Shown here piece after piece: positions 45,304 to 53,406 of a DNA stretch of 64,000 nt (its first letter is position 1; every line of letters begins with the position of its first letter). Made by a program: the position numbers and the translations under genes. The notes under the pieces are model-generated. The model was not told the origin of the DNA. It worked only from the letters and a program-made list of their open reading frames with translations, and made no database searches. This stretch comes from Streptomyces sp. SUK 48 (lineage in GTDB: Bacteria; Actinomycetota; Actinomycetes; Streptomycetales; Streptomycetaceae), in the NCBI RefSeq assembly GCF_009650765.1, contig NZ_CP045740.1, positions 7,416,001-7,480,000 on the forward strand, in the 5' to 3' direction.

Positions 45304-46035
45304 ATGCGTTCTGCCCGTACCCTCCTGGCCACGGCAGCCGCCGCGGCCGCCCTGGCCTTCGGCACGCCCGGCGCCGCGTTCGCGGTCCCGGCCGGGCACG
45401 ACTCGGGCCGTGGGGACTCCTCGCACAGCAGCGACTCCGGCGGTGACCGCGACAAGGGCTCCGACCGGGACCAAGACAACGGCAGCGGAGGCGACAACGA
45501 CCGCGGACACGACCGGCCCCGCGGCGGAATGCACACGGGTGGCGGAGCGCTCGCCACCGTGCTGCGTAACGACAGCAGTGGTGACATCCGGTTCGACCCC
45601 GAGTCCTACCAGGAGGACGGCGGGGGCAAGGGCGGCAGCGACGAGGGCGGCGGCGGTGGCGGTCGCGGGAAGGGCGGTGACGACGACAGCGGCGGTGGCG
45701 GTGGTCGCGGCAAGGGTGGCGACGACGACAGCGGTGGCGGTGGCGGTCGCGGCAAGGGTGGCGACGACGACAGCGGCGGTGGCGGTGGTCGCGGCAAGGG
45801 TGGCGACGACGACAGCGGTGGCGGCGGTGGTCGCGGCAAGGGCGGCGACGACAGCGGCAGCGGCTGGGGCGGCGGCTCCGACAGCGGCGGCGGCAAGCCG
45901 CGCGGCGGCATGCACACCGGTGGCGGCGCGCTCGCCGATCCCGGTGTCACCGCGGGCGGCCTCGCGGTGCTCGGTGTCGGCGCGGCCGGCATGTACGCAC
46001 TGCGCCGCAAGAAGGCCGCGCAGCCGGCGTCCTGA
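45304..46035 (+). CDS. Glycine-rich repeat surface protein with C-terminal membrane anchor (putative sortase substrate)
   Basis: 243 residues. Signal peptide (MRSARTLLATAAAAAALAFG, cleavage near AFA). The body is Asp/Gly/Ser-rich with five copies of GGGGGRGKGGDDDS, then a hydrophobic segment (VTAGGLAVLGVGAAGMYAL) and a basic tail RRKKAAQPAS, the layout of a cell-wall sorting signal. No LPxTG is present. Instead PRGGMHTGGGALA occurs twice: at about residues 72-84 and just before the hydrophobic helix. A class F sortase gene follows 153 nt downstream. Attachment by that sortase is inference. ATG with GGAAGG upstream. Confidence 0.85.
   Translation: MRSARTLLATAAAAAALAFGTPGAAFAVPAGHDSGRGDSSHSSDSGGDRDKGSDRDQDNGSGGDNDRGHDRPRGGMHTGGGALATVLRNDSSGDIRFDPESYQEDGGGKGGSDEGGGGGGRGKGGDDDSGGGGGRGKGGDDDSGGGGGRGKGGDDDSGGGGGRGKGGDDDSGGGGGRGKGGDDSGSGWGGGSDSGGGKPRGGMHTGGGALADPGVTAGGLAVLGVGAAGMYALRRKKAAQPAS
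45649..45855 (+). repeat. Five tandem 42-bp repeats within the glycine-rich gene
   Basis: Units at 45649-45690, 45691-45732, 45733-45774, 45775-45816, and a shortened 39-bp unit at 45817-45855. Each encodes GGGGGRGKGGDDDS; the last lacks one Asp. They are in frame and nearly identical, so copy number is likely to vary between strains. Confidence 0.9.
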
Positions 46036-46048
46036 CCGGGGCTACGGA

Positions 46049-46079
46049 CGCCGCCGGCGCGCTGCGAGCGCCGGCGGCG
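46049..46079 (+). terminator. Terminator hairpin after the glycine-rich protein gene
   Basis: CGCCGCCGGCGC (46049-46060) pairs with GCGCCGGCGGCG (46068-46079) around a 7-nt loop, 14 nt after the stop. It implies separate or attenuated transcription of the sortase gene. Confidence 0.65.
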
Positions 46080-46188
46080 CGTGCCCCTCGCGGGCGGGTG
46101 CGGCCCCCCTGGGAGGCGAACCCCCGCTGTGACCACCCATTCCGTACCACCCGTCCCGTACCGCCGTGTCCCAGTGAGGTGATGTCCG

Positions 46189-46869
46189 ATGGCAGCGGAT
46201 CCGTCCTCCGCGCAGCCCCCCGAACCCGAGCCGGACACGTCGGGCGCCGCTCGTGGCGGGCGGCTGGTGCTCTGGGGGGTGGCGATCCTCTTCCTCGCCG
46301 TCAGCATGTTCGGCGGCGGGCATCACGGATCGTTCCCGGCACCGCGGGCGACCCCGGCCTCCGGCGCCAGCTCTTCCGGGGCCGGCTCCACGGAGCGGGC
46401 CCCGGTGGCCGTCGGGCTGCCCCGGTCGGAGCCGACCCGGCTGGTCATCCCGAAGATCGGCGTCGACGCCCCCTTCACCGAGCTGACCCTCGCTTCCACG
46501 GGACAGCTCCAGCCGCCGCCCGCGGCGAACACCAATCTCGTCGGCTGGTACGCCAAGGGCGCGGCGCCCGGCGAGAAGGGCACCGCCATCATCGCCGGGC
46601 ACGTGGACACCAAGGTCTCGGCGGCCGTCTTCGTCAACCTCGACCAGCTGGACACCGGCGACCACTTCTCCGTGGAGCGCGCCGACGGGCGGACCGCGGA
46701 CTTCGTGGTGGACAGCGCCGAGACCTTCGCGAAGGACGACTTCCCGAGCGACCGCGTCTACGCCGACACGGCCCGCCCCGAGGCCCGCCTCATCACCTGC
46801 GCGGGCGACTACGACCACACGGCCAAGGACTACACCGACAACCTGGTGGTCTTCGCCCACCTCGTGTGA
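46189..46869 (+). CDS. Class F sortase
   Basis: 226 residues. N-terminal membrane anchor (LVLWGVAILFLAVSMFGGG), a Ser/Pro linker, then the sortase domain: RLVIPKIGVDAPFTELTL, NLVGWYAKGAAPGEKGTAII, catalytic His in AGHVDTKV and catalytic Cys in RLITCAGDYDHTAKDYTDN. The usual Arg position downstream is not obvious by eye. Transpeptidase that links secreted proteins to the wall or hydrolyses sorting signals. The adjacent anchored glycine-rich protein is the obvious candidate substrate. ATG with GAGGTG upstream. Confidence 0.94.
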   Translation: MAADPSSAQPPEPEPDTSGAARGGRLVLWGVAILFLAVSMFGGGHHGSFPAPRATPASGASSSGAGSTERAPVAVGLPRSEPTRLVIPKIGVDAPFTELTLASTGQLQPPPAANTNLVGWYAKGAAPGEKGTAIIAGHVDTKVSAAVFVNLDQLDTGDHFSVERADGRTADFVVDSAETFAKDDFPSDRVYADTARPEARLITCAGDYDHTAKDYTDNLVVFAHLV

Positions 46870-46879
46870 CCACCCAAGC

Positions 46880-46940
46880 CCCTGAGGGGCGCGGGGAACC
46901 GCGCGACCGGCCAGGACGGACCCGCAGGCGTCGACGGACC
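46880..46940. repeat. Streptomyces dispersed repeat, copy 1
   Basis: Begins CCCTGAGGGGCGCGGGGAAC. It can fold as GCCCC-TGA-GGGGC and GCGCGG-GGAA-CCGCGC, the second with a GNRA-type loop. It is almost the same as 46980-47040, exactly 100 nt away. This element is recalled as common between Streptomyces genes. Confidence 0.7.
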
Positions 46941-46979
46941 GCATCTCGGCGGCGCCTTGCGGCGGGCGGCAGGGTGATT

Positions 46980-47040
46980 CCCTGAGGGGCGCGGGGAACT
47001 GCGCGATCGGCCACGACGCACCCGCACCCATCCACGAACC
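46980..47040. repeat. Streptomyces dispersed repeat, copy 2
   Basis: Same element as at 46880, with about 10 substitutions. The stem base C-to-T change keeps G-T pairing (GCGCGG-GGAA-CTGCGC). It is followed by a short duplication of CATCCACGAACCGC at 47030-47070. Confidence 0.7.
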
Positions 47041-47098
47041 GCACCCGCACCCGCACGCATCCACGAACCGCGCCCTCACCCCCGGCCGCCCCCACCCC

Positions 47099-48265
47099 TC
47101 ACCCCCGCCGGGACGAGAACGCCCCGCCCCGGCCGAAGGCCACCGCCGCGAACCGCTCGCCGATCCTGCGATGCGCCGCCGTGTCCGGGTGGAGCCCGTC
47201 CGGCAGCGGGAGCTCGGCGAAGTCGGCCTCGCCGTACAGCTCGCGCCCGTCGAGGTGGAACAGCTGCTCGTCCCCGGCCGCCCGCTCCCGCACGATCCGC
47301 GCCAGCTCCGCCCGGACGACACCGAGCGTGAGCTTGCCCGCCGCCGTCTCCGCCGGGTCCCCGGAGGCCCGGAAGGCGAGCCGGCCCTCGGCGAGCGCGG
47401 CGAGGTCCCAGGCCGTGGGCCCCGGCGTGTCCTCGTGCATCGGGCACAGCACCGGCGAGACGACGAGCAGCGGAGTGTCCGGGTGCCCCTCGCGGATGGT
47501 GTCCAGGAAGCCGTGCACCGCGGGACCGAAGGCGCGCAGCCGCATCAGATCGCTGTTGACGACGTTGATACCCAGCTTGACGCTGATCAGATCGGCCGGG
47601 GTGTCCCGCAGCGCGCGGGCGGTGAACGGGTCGAGCAGCGCACTTCCGCCGAGGCCCAGGTTGATCAGCTCGGCCCCGCCGAGGGCGGCGGCCAGCGCCG
47701 GCCAGGTGGTGGTGGGGCTCGCGGCGTCGGAGCCGTGACTGATCGAGCTGCCGTGGTGCAGCCAGACCTTGCGGCCCCGGTCCGCCACGGCCGTCACCGG
47801 GGCGTCGGTGCGCAGCGCGACCAGCTCGGTCCGCTCGTTGTGCGGCAGCCAGATCTCCACGTCCTTGGCCGCGTCCGGCAGCCCGGTGAACCGTACGGTG
47901 GCGACCGGACCCGGCGTGTGTTCCGCGCTCCCGGCGGCCATGTCGATGGTGAGGACGTCGCCCCCGGCCGCGATGGCGCTGGCCGCCGGACGTCCGTCCA
48001 CCAGCAGGTCGTACACCCCGTCGGGGCGCGGCGGGACACCGGTGTAGACCCGCTTGGTCGGCACGGTGTCCAGCTCGATGGCGGTGGCCCGGGTGCGGAA
48101 CACCAGCCGTACCCCGGCGGGCTGCGACTCGGCCAGGGCGAGCTGCGGGTCGGCGCACTGCGCGCGGGCCCGGGCGGGCAGCCGGTGCGGCAGCAGTCCT
48201 CGCTCGGTGCGTTCGAGGTCGAGGGCGCCGCGTACGAGGTCGGCGGTGAGATCGGTGGTGTGCAT
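47099..48265 (-). CDS. SGNH/GDSL-family hydrolase
   Basis: 388 residues, cytosolic. An N-terminal jelly-roll-like domain (about 1-165: TRATAIELDTVPTKRVYTG) precedes the SGNH fold. Block I Ser: VWLHHGSSISHGSDAASP. Block II Gly: INLGLGGSALLDPFT. Block III Asn: KLGINVVNSDLMRL. Block V Asp/His: LPDGLHPDTAAHRRIG. This two-domain form is seen in carbohydrate esterases (CE3/lipase-like). Downstream of the TetR gene by 34 nt, so probably co-transcribed and regulated by it. Confidence 0.93.
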   Translation of the reverse strand: MHTTDLTADLVRGALDLERTERGLLPHRLPARARAQCADPQLALAESQPAGVRLVFRTRATAIELDTVPTKRVYTGVPPRPDGVYDLLVDGRPAASAIAAGGDVLTIDMAAGSAEHTPGPVATVRFTGLPDAAKDVEIWLPHNERTELVALRTDAPVTAVADRGRKVWLHHGSSISHGSDAASPTTTWPALAAALGGAELINLGLGGSALLDPFTARALRDTPADLISVKLGINVVNSDLMRLRAFGPAVHGFLDTIREGHPDTPLLVVSPVLCPMHEDTPGPTAWDLAALAEGRLAFRASGDPAETAAGKLTLGVVRAELARIVRERAAGDEQLFHLDGRELYGEADFAELPLPDGLHPDTAAHRRIGERFAAVAFGRGGAFSSRRG

Positions 48266-48299
48266 GATGTCGGCCTGTGTTTCGTGGGGAGACGTCGGC

Positions 48300-48869
48300 T
48301 CAGCGGGTGGGCCAGTTGCGCAGCAGGGAGTCCAGGGCGTCCACGATCCGCGTCCAGGACTCCTGGGAGTCGGGGGCGCTGTGCGCGAAACCGCCGGCCG
48401 TCTCCAGGCTGACGTAGCCGTGGAAGACGCTGCCCAGCAGGCGCACCGCGTGGGTCTGCTCGGGTTCGGGCAGCTCGTAGCCGCGCAGGATCGCCCGGGT
48501 CAGCTGGGCGTGCCGGGGGCCCGCGCTCGCGGCGGCCGTCTCGGGGTCCAGCGGGTACCGGGCCGCCGTGTAGCGGCCGGGGTGGGCGAGGGCGTAGTCG
48601 CGGTAGACGTCCGCGAAGGCGCCGAGCGCGTCCTTGCCGGAGCGCCCGGCGAGCGCCTCGGCGGCACGGTCGGCCAGCTCCGCGAGGGCGAGCAGCGCGA
48701 TCCGTGTCCTGAGGTCCTGGGAGTTCCGCAGGTGCGAGTACAGGCTCGCGACCTTGACGTCGAACCGCCGGGCCAGCGCCGACACGGTCACCTGGTCGAA
48801 GCCCACCTCGTCGGCCAGCTCCGCGCCCGCGCGGACCAGCCGCTCGGTGGTCAGTCCCGCACGCACCAT
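48300..48869 (-). CDS. TetR-family regulator
   Basis: 189 residues. HTH: LTTERLVRAGAELADEVGFD, QVTVSALARRFDVKVASLYS, HLRNSQDLRTRIALLALAEL. A C-terminal TetR_C-type ligand domain follows (ILRGYELPEPEQTHAVRLLG). ATG at 48869 with GGAGG 6 nt upstream. A promoter with an inverted repeat in its spacer lies just upstream, so self-repression is likely, with the SGNH hydrolase in the same unit. Confidence 0.93.
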   Translation of the reverse strand: MVRAGLTTERLVRAGAELADEVGFDQVTVSALARRFDVKVASLYSHLRNSQDLRTRIALLALAELADRAAEALAGRSGKDALGAFADVYRDYALAHPGRYTAARYPLDPETAAASAGPRHAQLTRAILRGYELPEPEQTHAVRLLGSVFHGYVSLETAGGFAHSAPDSQESWTRIVDALDSLLRNWPTR

Positions 48870-48895
48870 CAGCTTCCTCCCTATTGCCGACAAGG

Positions 48896-48925
48896 ATTAT
48901 GCGTCTTCCTAAAGCTTTTAGGCAA
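48896..48925 (-). promoter_or_regulatory. Promoter with embedded palindromic operator for the tetR-SGNH unit
   Basis: On the minus strand TTGCCT (48925-48920) and CATAAT (48901-48896) are spaced 18 nt. Within the spacer and -35 box lies CCTAAA-GCT-TTTAGG (48908-48922), a perfect 6-bp inverted repeat. A TetR dimer there would block RNA polymerase. Confidence 0.75.
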
Positions 48926-49029
48926 ACGACTAATGGGTGAAGGTGTACTGAGGGTGCGCGACAACGCGAACGGCCGCCGACCGGGGACTCCGGTCGGCGG
49001 CCGCGAAGGCGCCGCAGGCGAGGGGCGGG

Positions 49030-50475
49030 TCAGACCGCCGTCGCCGGGTACGTCGGGTACTCCACGCCCGACACGTACTGCACGACCCGGACGACCTGGC
49101 ACGAGTAGCCGAACTCGTTGTCGTACCAGAGGTAGAGGATCGCGTTGTCCCCGTCGACCTTCAGCGCGCCGGCGTCCACGATCGAGGCGTGGCGCGAGCC
49201 GATGAAGTCGCTGGAGACCGCGTCGGGCGCCGTGGTGAAGTCGATCTGGCGCTTGAGCGGCGAGGTCAGCGAGACGTCGCGCAGGTAGTCGTGGACCTCC
49301 TCGCGGGTGGTCTCACGGGCCAGCTGGAGGTTGAGGATCGCGATCGACACGTCCGGCACCGGGACGCGGATCGAGCTGCCGGAGATCGGCGCCTTGAGGT
49401 CGGGCAGCGCCTTCGCCACGGCCGAGGCGGCACCGGTCTCGGTGATCACCATGTTCAGCGGCGCGGAGCGGCCGCGGCGCTCGGCCTTGTGGTAATTGTC
49501 CAGCAGGTTCTGGTCGTTGGTGAAGGAGTGGACCGTCTCCACGTGGCCGCGCAGCACGCCGTACTCGTCGTCCATGGCCTTCAGCGGCGGGACGATCGCG
49601 TTGGTGGTGCAGGAGGCGCAGGACAGGATCTGCTCGTCCGGCTTGATGGTGTCGTGGTTGACGCCGTGCACGATGTTCGGGACGTCGCCCTTGCCCGGCG
49701 CGGTCAGGACGACCTTCTCGATACCGGGACGCAGGTGCTCGGACAGACCCGCGCGGTCACGCCACTTGCCGGTGTTGTCGATGAGGATGGCGTCGCGGAT
49801 GCCGTACTCGGTGTAGTCCACCTGCGACGGGTCGTCGGCGTAGATCACCTTGACGGCATTGCCGTTGGCGATGATCGTGCTGTTCTCCTCGTCCACCGTG
49901 ATGGTGCCCTGGAACTGGCCGTGGATCGAGTCGCGCCGCAGCAGCGAGGCGCGCTTGACGATGTCCCGGGCGCCGCCGCCGCGCACCACGATGGCCCGCA
50001 GGCGCAGCCCGTTGCCGGAGCCGGCCTTCTCGATCAGCAGGCGGGCCACGAGGCGGCCGATGCGGCCGAAGCCGTACAGCACGACATCGCGCGGCTCACG
50101 CCGCTCGATCTTGTCGGCGCCGGTGGCGCCGGCGACCGCCTCGGCGGTGAACTCCTCGACGCTCAGGCCGCGTTCGTCGGCCTGGTGGAGGGTGGCGAGC
50201 ATGCCCAGGTCGATCTGGGAGGGGCCGAGGTCCAGGGCGGTCAGGGCCTTCAGGAAGGGCATCGTCTCGGTGACGGACAGCTCCTGGCCGGCGATCTGCC
50301 GGGCGAAGCGGTGCGTCTTGAGGATGCTGACCACCGACTTGTTCACCAGGGAGCGGCTGTGCAGCAGGACGGTCACGTCCCGCTCGCGGTGCAGCTTCCC
50401 GATGAGCGGGATCATGGACTCCGCGATCTCCTCGCGGTTCTTCCAGTTGGTGAACGAGTCGTCGTTGACAGTCAC
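49030..50475 (-). CDS. gap: Glyceraldehyde-3-phosphate dehydrogenase with N-terminal extension
   Basis: 481 residues, about 130-140 longer than ordinary GAPDH at the N-terminus (EEIAESMIPLIGKLHRERDV to EEFTAEAVAGATG), a helical domain of unknown role. NAD domain: VVLYGFGRIGRLVARLLIE. Active Cys in LSCASCTTNAIVPPLKAM (Cys replaces the usual Asn of SNASCTTN) and His in VETVHSFTNDQNLL. The C-terminal WYDNEFGYSCQVVRVVQYV is normal. Likely a second, alternative GAPDH; direction (glycolytic or gluconeogenic) is unknown. GTG start. Confidence 0.93.
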   Translation of the reverse strand: MTVNDDSFTNWKNREEIAESMIPLIGKLHRERDVTVLLHSRSLVNKSVVSILKTHRFARQIAGQELSVTETMPFLKALTALDLGPSQIDLGMLATLHQADERGLSVEEFTAEAVAGATGADKIERREPRDVVLYGFGRIGRLVARLLIEKAGSGNGLRLRAIVVRGGGARDIVKRASLLRRDSIHGQFQGTITVDEENSTIIANGNAVKVIYADDPSQVDYTEYGIRDAILIDNTGKWRDRAGLSEHLRPGIEKVVLTAPGKGDVPNIVHGVNHDTIKPDEQILSCASCTTNAIVPPLKAMDDEYGVLRGHVETVHSFTNDQNLLDNYHKAERRGRSAPLNMVITETGAASAVAKALPDLKAPISGSSIRVPVPDVSIAILNLQLARETTREEVHDYLRDVSLTSPLKRQIDFTTAPDAVSSDFIGSRHASIVDAGALKVDGDNAILYLWYDNEFGYSCQVVRVVQYVSGVEYPTYPATAV

Positions 50476-50608
50476 AGGTCCGGTCCATCTTTCGAGCTAG
50501 GCAGCGCTCATATGATAACCACACCTTACGTGGGCACTTCGGGGGGTCCTCAGGGGGGTGCCCGAGGGCGAGTTCCCGAAGGCGAGTTCGACCCGTAGGG
50601 GAGGGGCC

Positions 50609-50623
50609 TGTAAGGGACTTACA
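50609..50623. promoter_or_regulatory. Palindrome TGTAAG-GGA-CTTACA between divergent genes
   Basis: Perfect 6-bp inverted repeat, about 135 nt upstream of gap and 97 nt upstream of the mannosyltransferase start. More GTAAG/CTTAC half-sites lie at 50525-50529, 50663-50667 and 50692-50696, so a regulator could bind several sites in this gap. Confidence 0.5.
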
Positions 50624-50719
50624 CCGATTTCTTGACCAATTCCTGATTCAGGGTGGAAGTACGTAAGAAACCCGAGTCGTGGATTGCACGTCTTACCCGG
50701 TGTGCCCAAGGTCAGCAAC

Positions 50720-51928
50720 GTGAGCACCTCCTCCGTTCCCCGGCCCGAACCGGCCGCCCCGTCCCGCCCCGCAGGCCGCTTCGATCTGCCCCGGATCGCC
50801 CGCCGCGGAATCCCCGAAGGGGCGGTACCGGCCCTCGCGTTGTTCGCGTGCGTCCGGCTCGCCGGGATACTCGCGGTGATCCTGGCCAACGCCCTGCGCG
50901 GACACCCGCTCGTCCGGACCCTCGCCCACTCCTGGGACTCCCGCTGGTACCTGCACATCGCGGCCCAGGGCTACGGCCACAAGATGTGGATCACCCCGCA
51001 GGGCGCCGTGCAGACCGACTGGGCGTTCTTCCCCCTCTATCCGGCGCTCATCCGAGCGCTCACCACGGTGCTGCCGCTCACCCCGGGCCAGGCCGCGCTG
51101 CTCATCTCCTGGCTCGCCGCGGGCGTGGCCGCGTACGGCGTCTACGCCATCGGGCATCTGCTCCACGGCCGGGGCGTGGCCACCGCGCTGGTGGGCCTGT
51201 GGGCGGTCATGCCGCACGCCGTCGAGCTGACCATCGCCTACACCGAGTCGCTCTTCGCCGCGCTCGCCATCTGGTCCCTGTACTGCGTGCTCAAGGGCCG
51301 CTGGCTGTGGGCCGGGGCGCTGGCCGCGTTCGCGGGTCTCGCCCGGCCCAGCGGCTTCGCGGTGGCCGGTGCCGTCGCCCTCGCCGCCGTGTACGAGGCG
51401 TGGCGCGGGCGCGGCCGGGTCTCCTGGCGGCTGTGGGCCGGGGCCGTCCTCGCCCCGCTGGGCTTCCTCGGCTATGTGCTGTGGGTCGGCACCCAGGTCG
51501 GCAATCTGTTCGGCGGCTACTTCAAGGTGCAGAGCGCCTGGGACTCCCGCTTCGACTTCGGCGTCGGCGCGGCCCGCTTCGTCAAGGCGCTGCTGCTGCA
51601 CGGCGGCGGAGTCGTCTACACGGTCGCGCTGCTGGTCGTGGCCACCGGGGTGCTGCTGTTCGCCCTGCTGTGCCTGGACCGCCCCCCGCTGGTCCTGCTC
51701 GTCTTCTCCGGGGTGCTGATCCTGCTCGTGCTCGGCGGCTCGGGGTCCTTCTCCTCCAAGCCCCGCTTCCTGCTCCCGGCCTTCCCCCTGCTCATCCCGA
51801 TGGCCCGCGCCCTCGTCCGGACCTGGCGGGTGCGGCGGGTCCAGGCGCTCCTCGTCTACGGCGCGCTCACCCTGGTGTCCCTGTTCTTCGGCGCCTACGT
51901 CACGGCGGTGGCCCACTCCCCGCTGTGA
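50720..51928 (+). CDS. PIG-V-like mannosyltransferase, integral membrane
   Basis: About 402 residues with some 9-10 hydrophobic segments (VPALALFACVRLAGILAVIL, ALLISWLAAGVAAYGVYAIG, and others to LTLVSLFFGAYVTAVA). Loop 1 carries WDSRWYLHIAAQGYGHKMWI, the GT-C acidic motif of PIG-V-like enzymes (DSRWY type). FFPLYPALIRAL, TIAYTESLFAALAIWSLYC and GLARPSGF also match. It would add mannose or another sugar from polyprenyl phosphate on the outer face. The start is set at GTG 50720 with AAGG upstream; longer forms are possible. Confidence 0.88.
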   Translation: MSTSSVPRPEPAAPSRPAGRFDLPRIARRGIPEGAVPALALFACVRLAGILAVILANALRGHPLVRTLAHSWDSRWYLHIAAQGYGHKMWITPQGAVQTDWAFFPLYPALIRALTTVLPLTPGQAALLISWLAAGVAAYGVYAIGHLLHGRGVATALVGLWAVMPHAVELTIAYTESLFAALAIWSLYCVLKGRWLWAGALAAFAGLARPSGFAVAGAVALAAVYEAWRGRGRVSWRLWAGAVLAPLGFLGYVLWVGTQVGNLFGGYFKVQSAWDSRFDFGVGAARFVKALLLHGGGVVYTVALLVVATGVLLFALLCLDRPPLVLLVFSGVLILLVLGGSGSFSSKPRFLLPAFPLLIPMARALVRTWRVRRVQALLVYGALTLVSLFFGAYVTAVAHSPL

Positions 51929-52034
51929 GCGCGTGACCGCGGTGAGGAGTCCGTAAGAAGCCGGTCACCCGGAACACCCCGTGCGAACGCCGGGAAACGG
52001 GGTAGTCGAGGGGACGCCCGAGGAAAGGACCGAC

Positions 52035-52355
52035 ATGACGACCTACCTGATCAGCGTCCCCGGCACCTTCACCGCCGGGGTCGGCGCGGACACCCGGAGC
52101 CGCCTGACCCGGGCGCTGCGCCCCGTGGACCCGCACGGCACCCGCATGGGCAGCAGCGAGGACCTGGATGTGCTCAACGTCAACGACGACAACACGTTCA
52201 CCCTCCGCCTGACCATCGAGGCCGACACCGGTCCGCACGCCGAGGAGGAGGCCCGCAAACTCGCGGGCTCCGCGCTGCGCGGCGCGGGCCTGGACGAACG
52301 CAGCGCGCCGCTGGGCCCGGCGGTGATCACCGGGATCGACTCCGACGCGAGCTGA
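52035..52355 (+). CDS. Small conserved hypothetical protein
   Basis: 106 residues beginning MTTYLISVPGTFTAGVGADT. It has an alpha/beta ferredoxin-like rhythm (strand, helix TRSRLTRALRPVDP, strand DLDVLNVNDDNTFTLRLTIE, helix GPHAEEEARKLAGSALRGAG, strand), with no motif recognised. ATG with GAGGAAAGGACC upstream supports it. No signal peptide or membrane part. Between the mannosyltransferase and a PP2C gene. No function is claimed. Confidence 0.8.
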   Translation: MTTYLISVPGTFTAGVGADTRSRLTRALRPVDPHGTRMGSSEDLDVLNVNDDNTFTLRLTIEADTGPHAEEEARKLAGSALRGAGLDERSAPLGPAVITGIDSDAS

Positions 52356-52507
52356 ACCGGCGCGGACACCGGCTGAGCGGCCCGCTTCGGCGGGCCGCGC
52401 CGAGTTCGGTCACTTTAGGTAAAATCTAGGCGTTTGCCAATGATTCGGGCAGCCGTGCCCCTTGGAGGCGGTCGCCTCCGAGGGCACCCTCCGCCGGAAG
52501 TGAACCG

Positions 52508-53335
52508 ATGTCCCGCAAGCGCTCCACCGACGACGGCGACGAACTGCTGGCCAGACTCGGTTCGCTCACCGCGCAGGCACGCGAGCGCGCGGAACTCCAG
52601 CGCACCCAGGTCGAGCTGGCCATCGCCCTGCAACGCGGCATGCTGCCCCGCGACCTGCCCGCCGCCCCCGGACTGCATCTGGCGGTCCGCTACGCCCCCG
52701 CCTGCTACGGGCTCAACGTGGGCGGTGACTGGTACGACGCCTTCCCGCTGCCCGACGGCCGGATCGGGCTGGCCATCGGGGACGTACAGGGGCACAACAT
52801 CGAGGCCGCCGCCTTCATGGGCCAGGTCCGCGCCGGACTGCGCGCCCTCGCCTTCGCCACCGGCGAGCCCGGCGAACTGCTCGCCCGCACCAACGACCTG
52901 CTCCTCTCCCTGGGCAGCGAACTCTTCGCCACCTGCACCTTCATGCGGCTCGACCCGGCCACCGGCGCGATGGAGAGCGCCCGGGCCGGCCACATCCCCT
53001 TCGTCTGGGCCACGGCGGACGGCAAGTCCGGAGTCGTCGACGACGAGGGCGGCCCGCCGCTCGGCGTCCAGCGGGGCGTCGAGTACCCGGTGACCCGGCA
53101 CCGGCTGACCACCGGCGGGCTGTTCGTGCTGCTCACCGACGGGGTGGTGGAGGGGCCCTCACTGGCCGTGGAGGACGGCCTGGAACAGGTGACACGGCTC
53201 GCGGGCATCGCCGCCGTCGCGGGCCTGGAGAGCCACGCGCTGGCCGCCGCCGTGATCAAGGGCGCGGAGAACGTCGGACACGAGGACGACGCCGCCGTAC
53301 TCGTCGTCGGTCTCGACGGACCCGCACGGCCGTAG
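52508..53335 (+). CDS. SpoIIE-type PP2C phosphatase, stand-alone
   Basis: 275 residues. A short coiled-coil-like helix at the N-terminus (QARERAELQRTQVELAIALQ) leads into the catalytic domain: RGMLPRDLPAAPGLHLAVRY, GGDWYDAFPLPDGRIG (metal Asp), IGDVQGHNIEAAAFMGQV (GDxxGHG-like, with N instead of G), FVLLTDGVVEGPSLAVEDGL and HEDDAAVLVV. No sensor or kinase domain. It would dephosphorylate a STAS protein. No ribosome site stands out before the ATG. Followed by a MASE1 gene 71 nt downstream. Confidence 0.92.
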   Translation: MSRKRSTDDGDELLARLGSLTAQARERAELQRTQVELAIALQRGMLPRDLPAAPGLHLAVRYAPACYGLNVGGDWYDAFPLPDGRIGLAIGDVQGHNIEAAAFMGQVRAGLRALAFATGEPGELLARTNDLLLSLGSELFATCTFMRLDPATGAMESARAGHIPFVWATADGKSGVVDDEGGPPLGVQRGVEYPVTRHRLTTGGLFVLLTDGVVEGPSLAVEDGLEQVTRLAGIAAVAGLESHALAAAVIKGAENVGHEDDAAVLVVGLDGPARP

Positions 53336-53406
53336 CGTCCCTCATTCGGCCAGAGGGCCGGATCACGGACGCTCTCGCCTCGCCGAGCCGCGCCGGGCGG
53401 TGTGAG

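Noticed and set aside
45649..45855. CRISPR-like repeat array
   Set aside because: The repeats are contiguous, in frame within a secreted-protein gene, and have no spacers.
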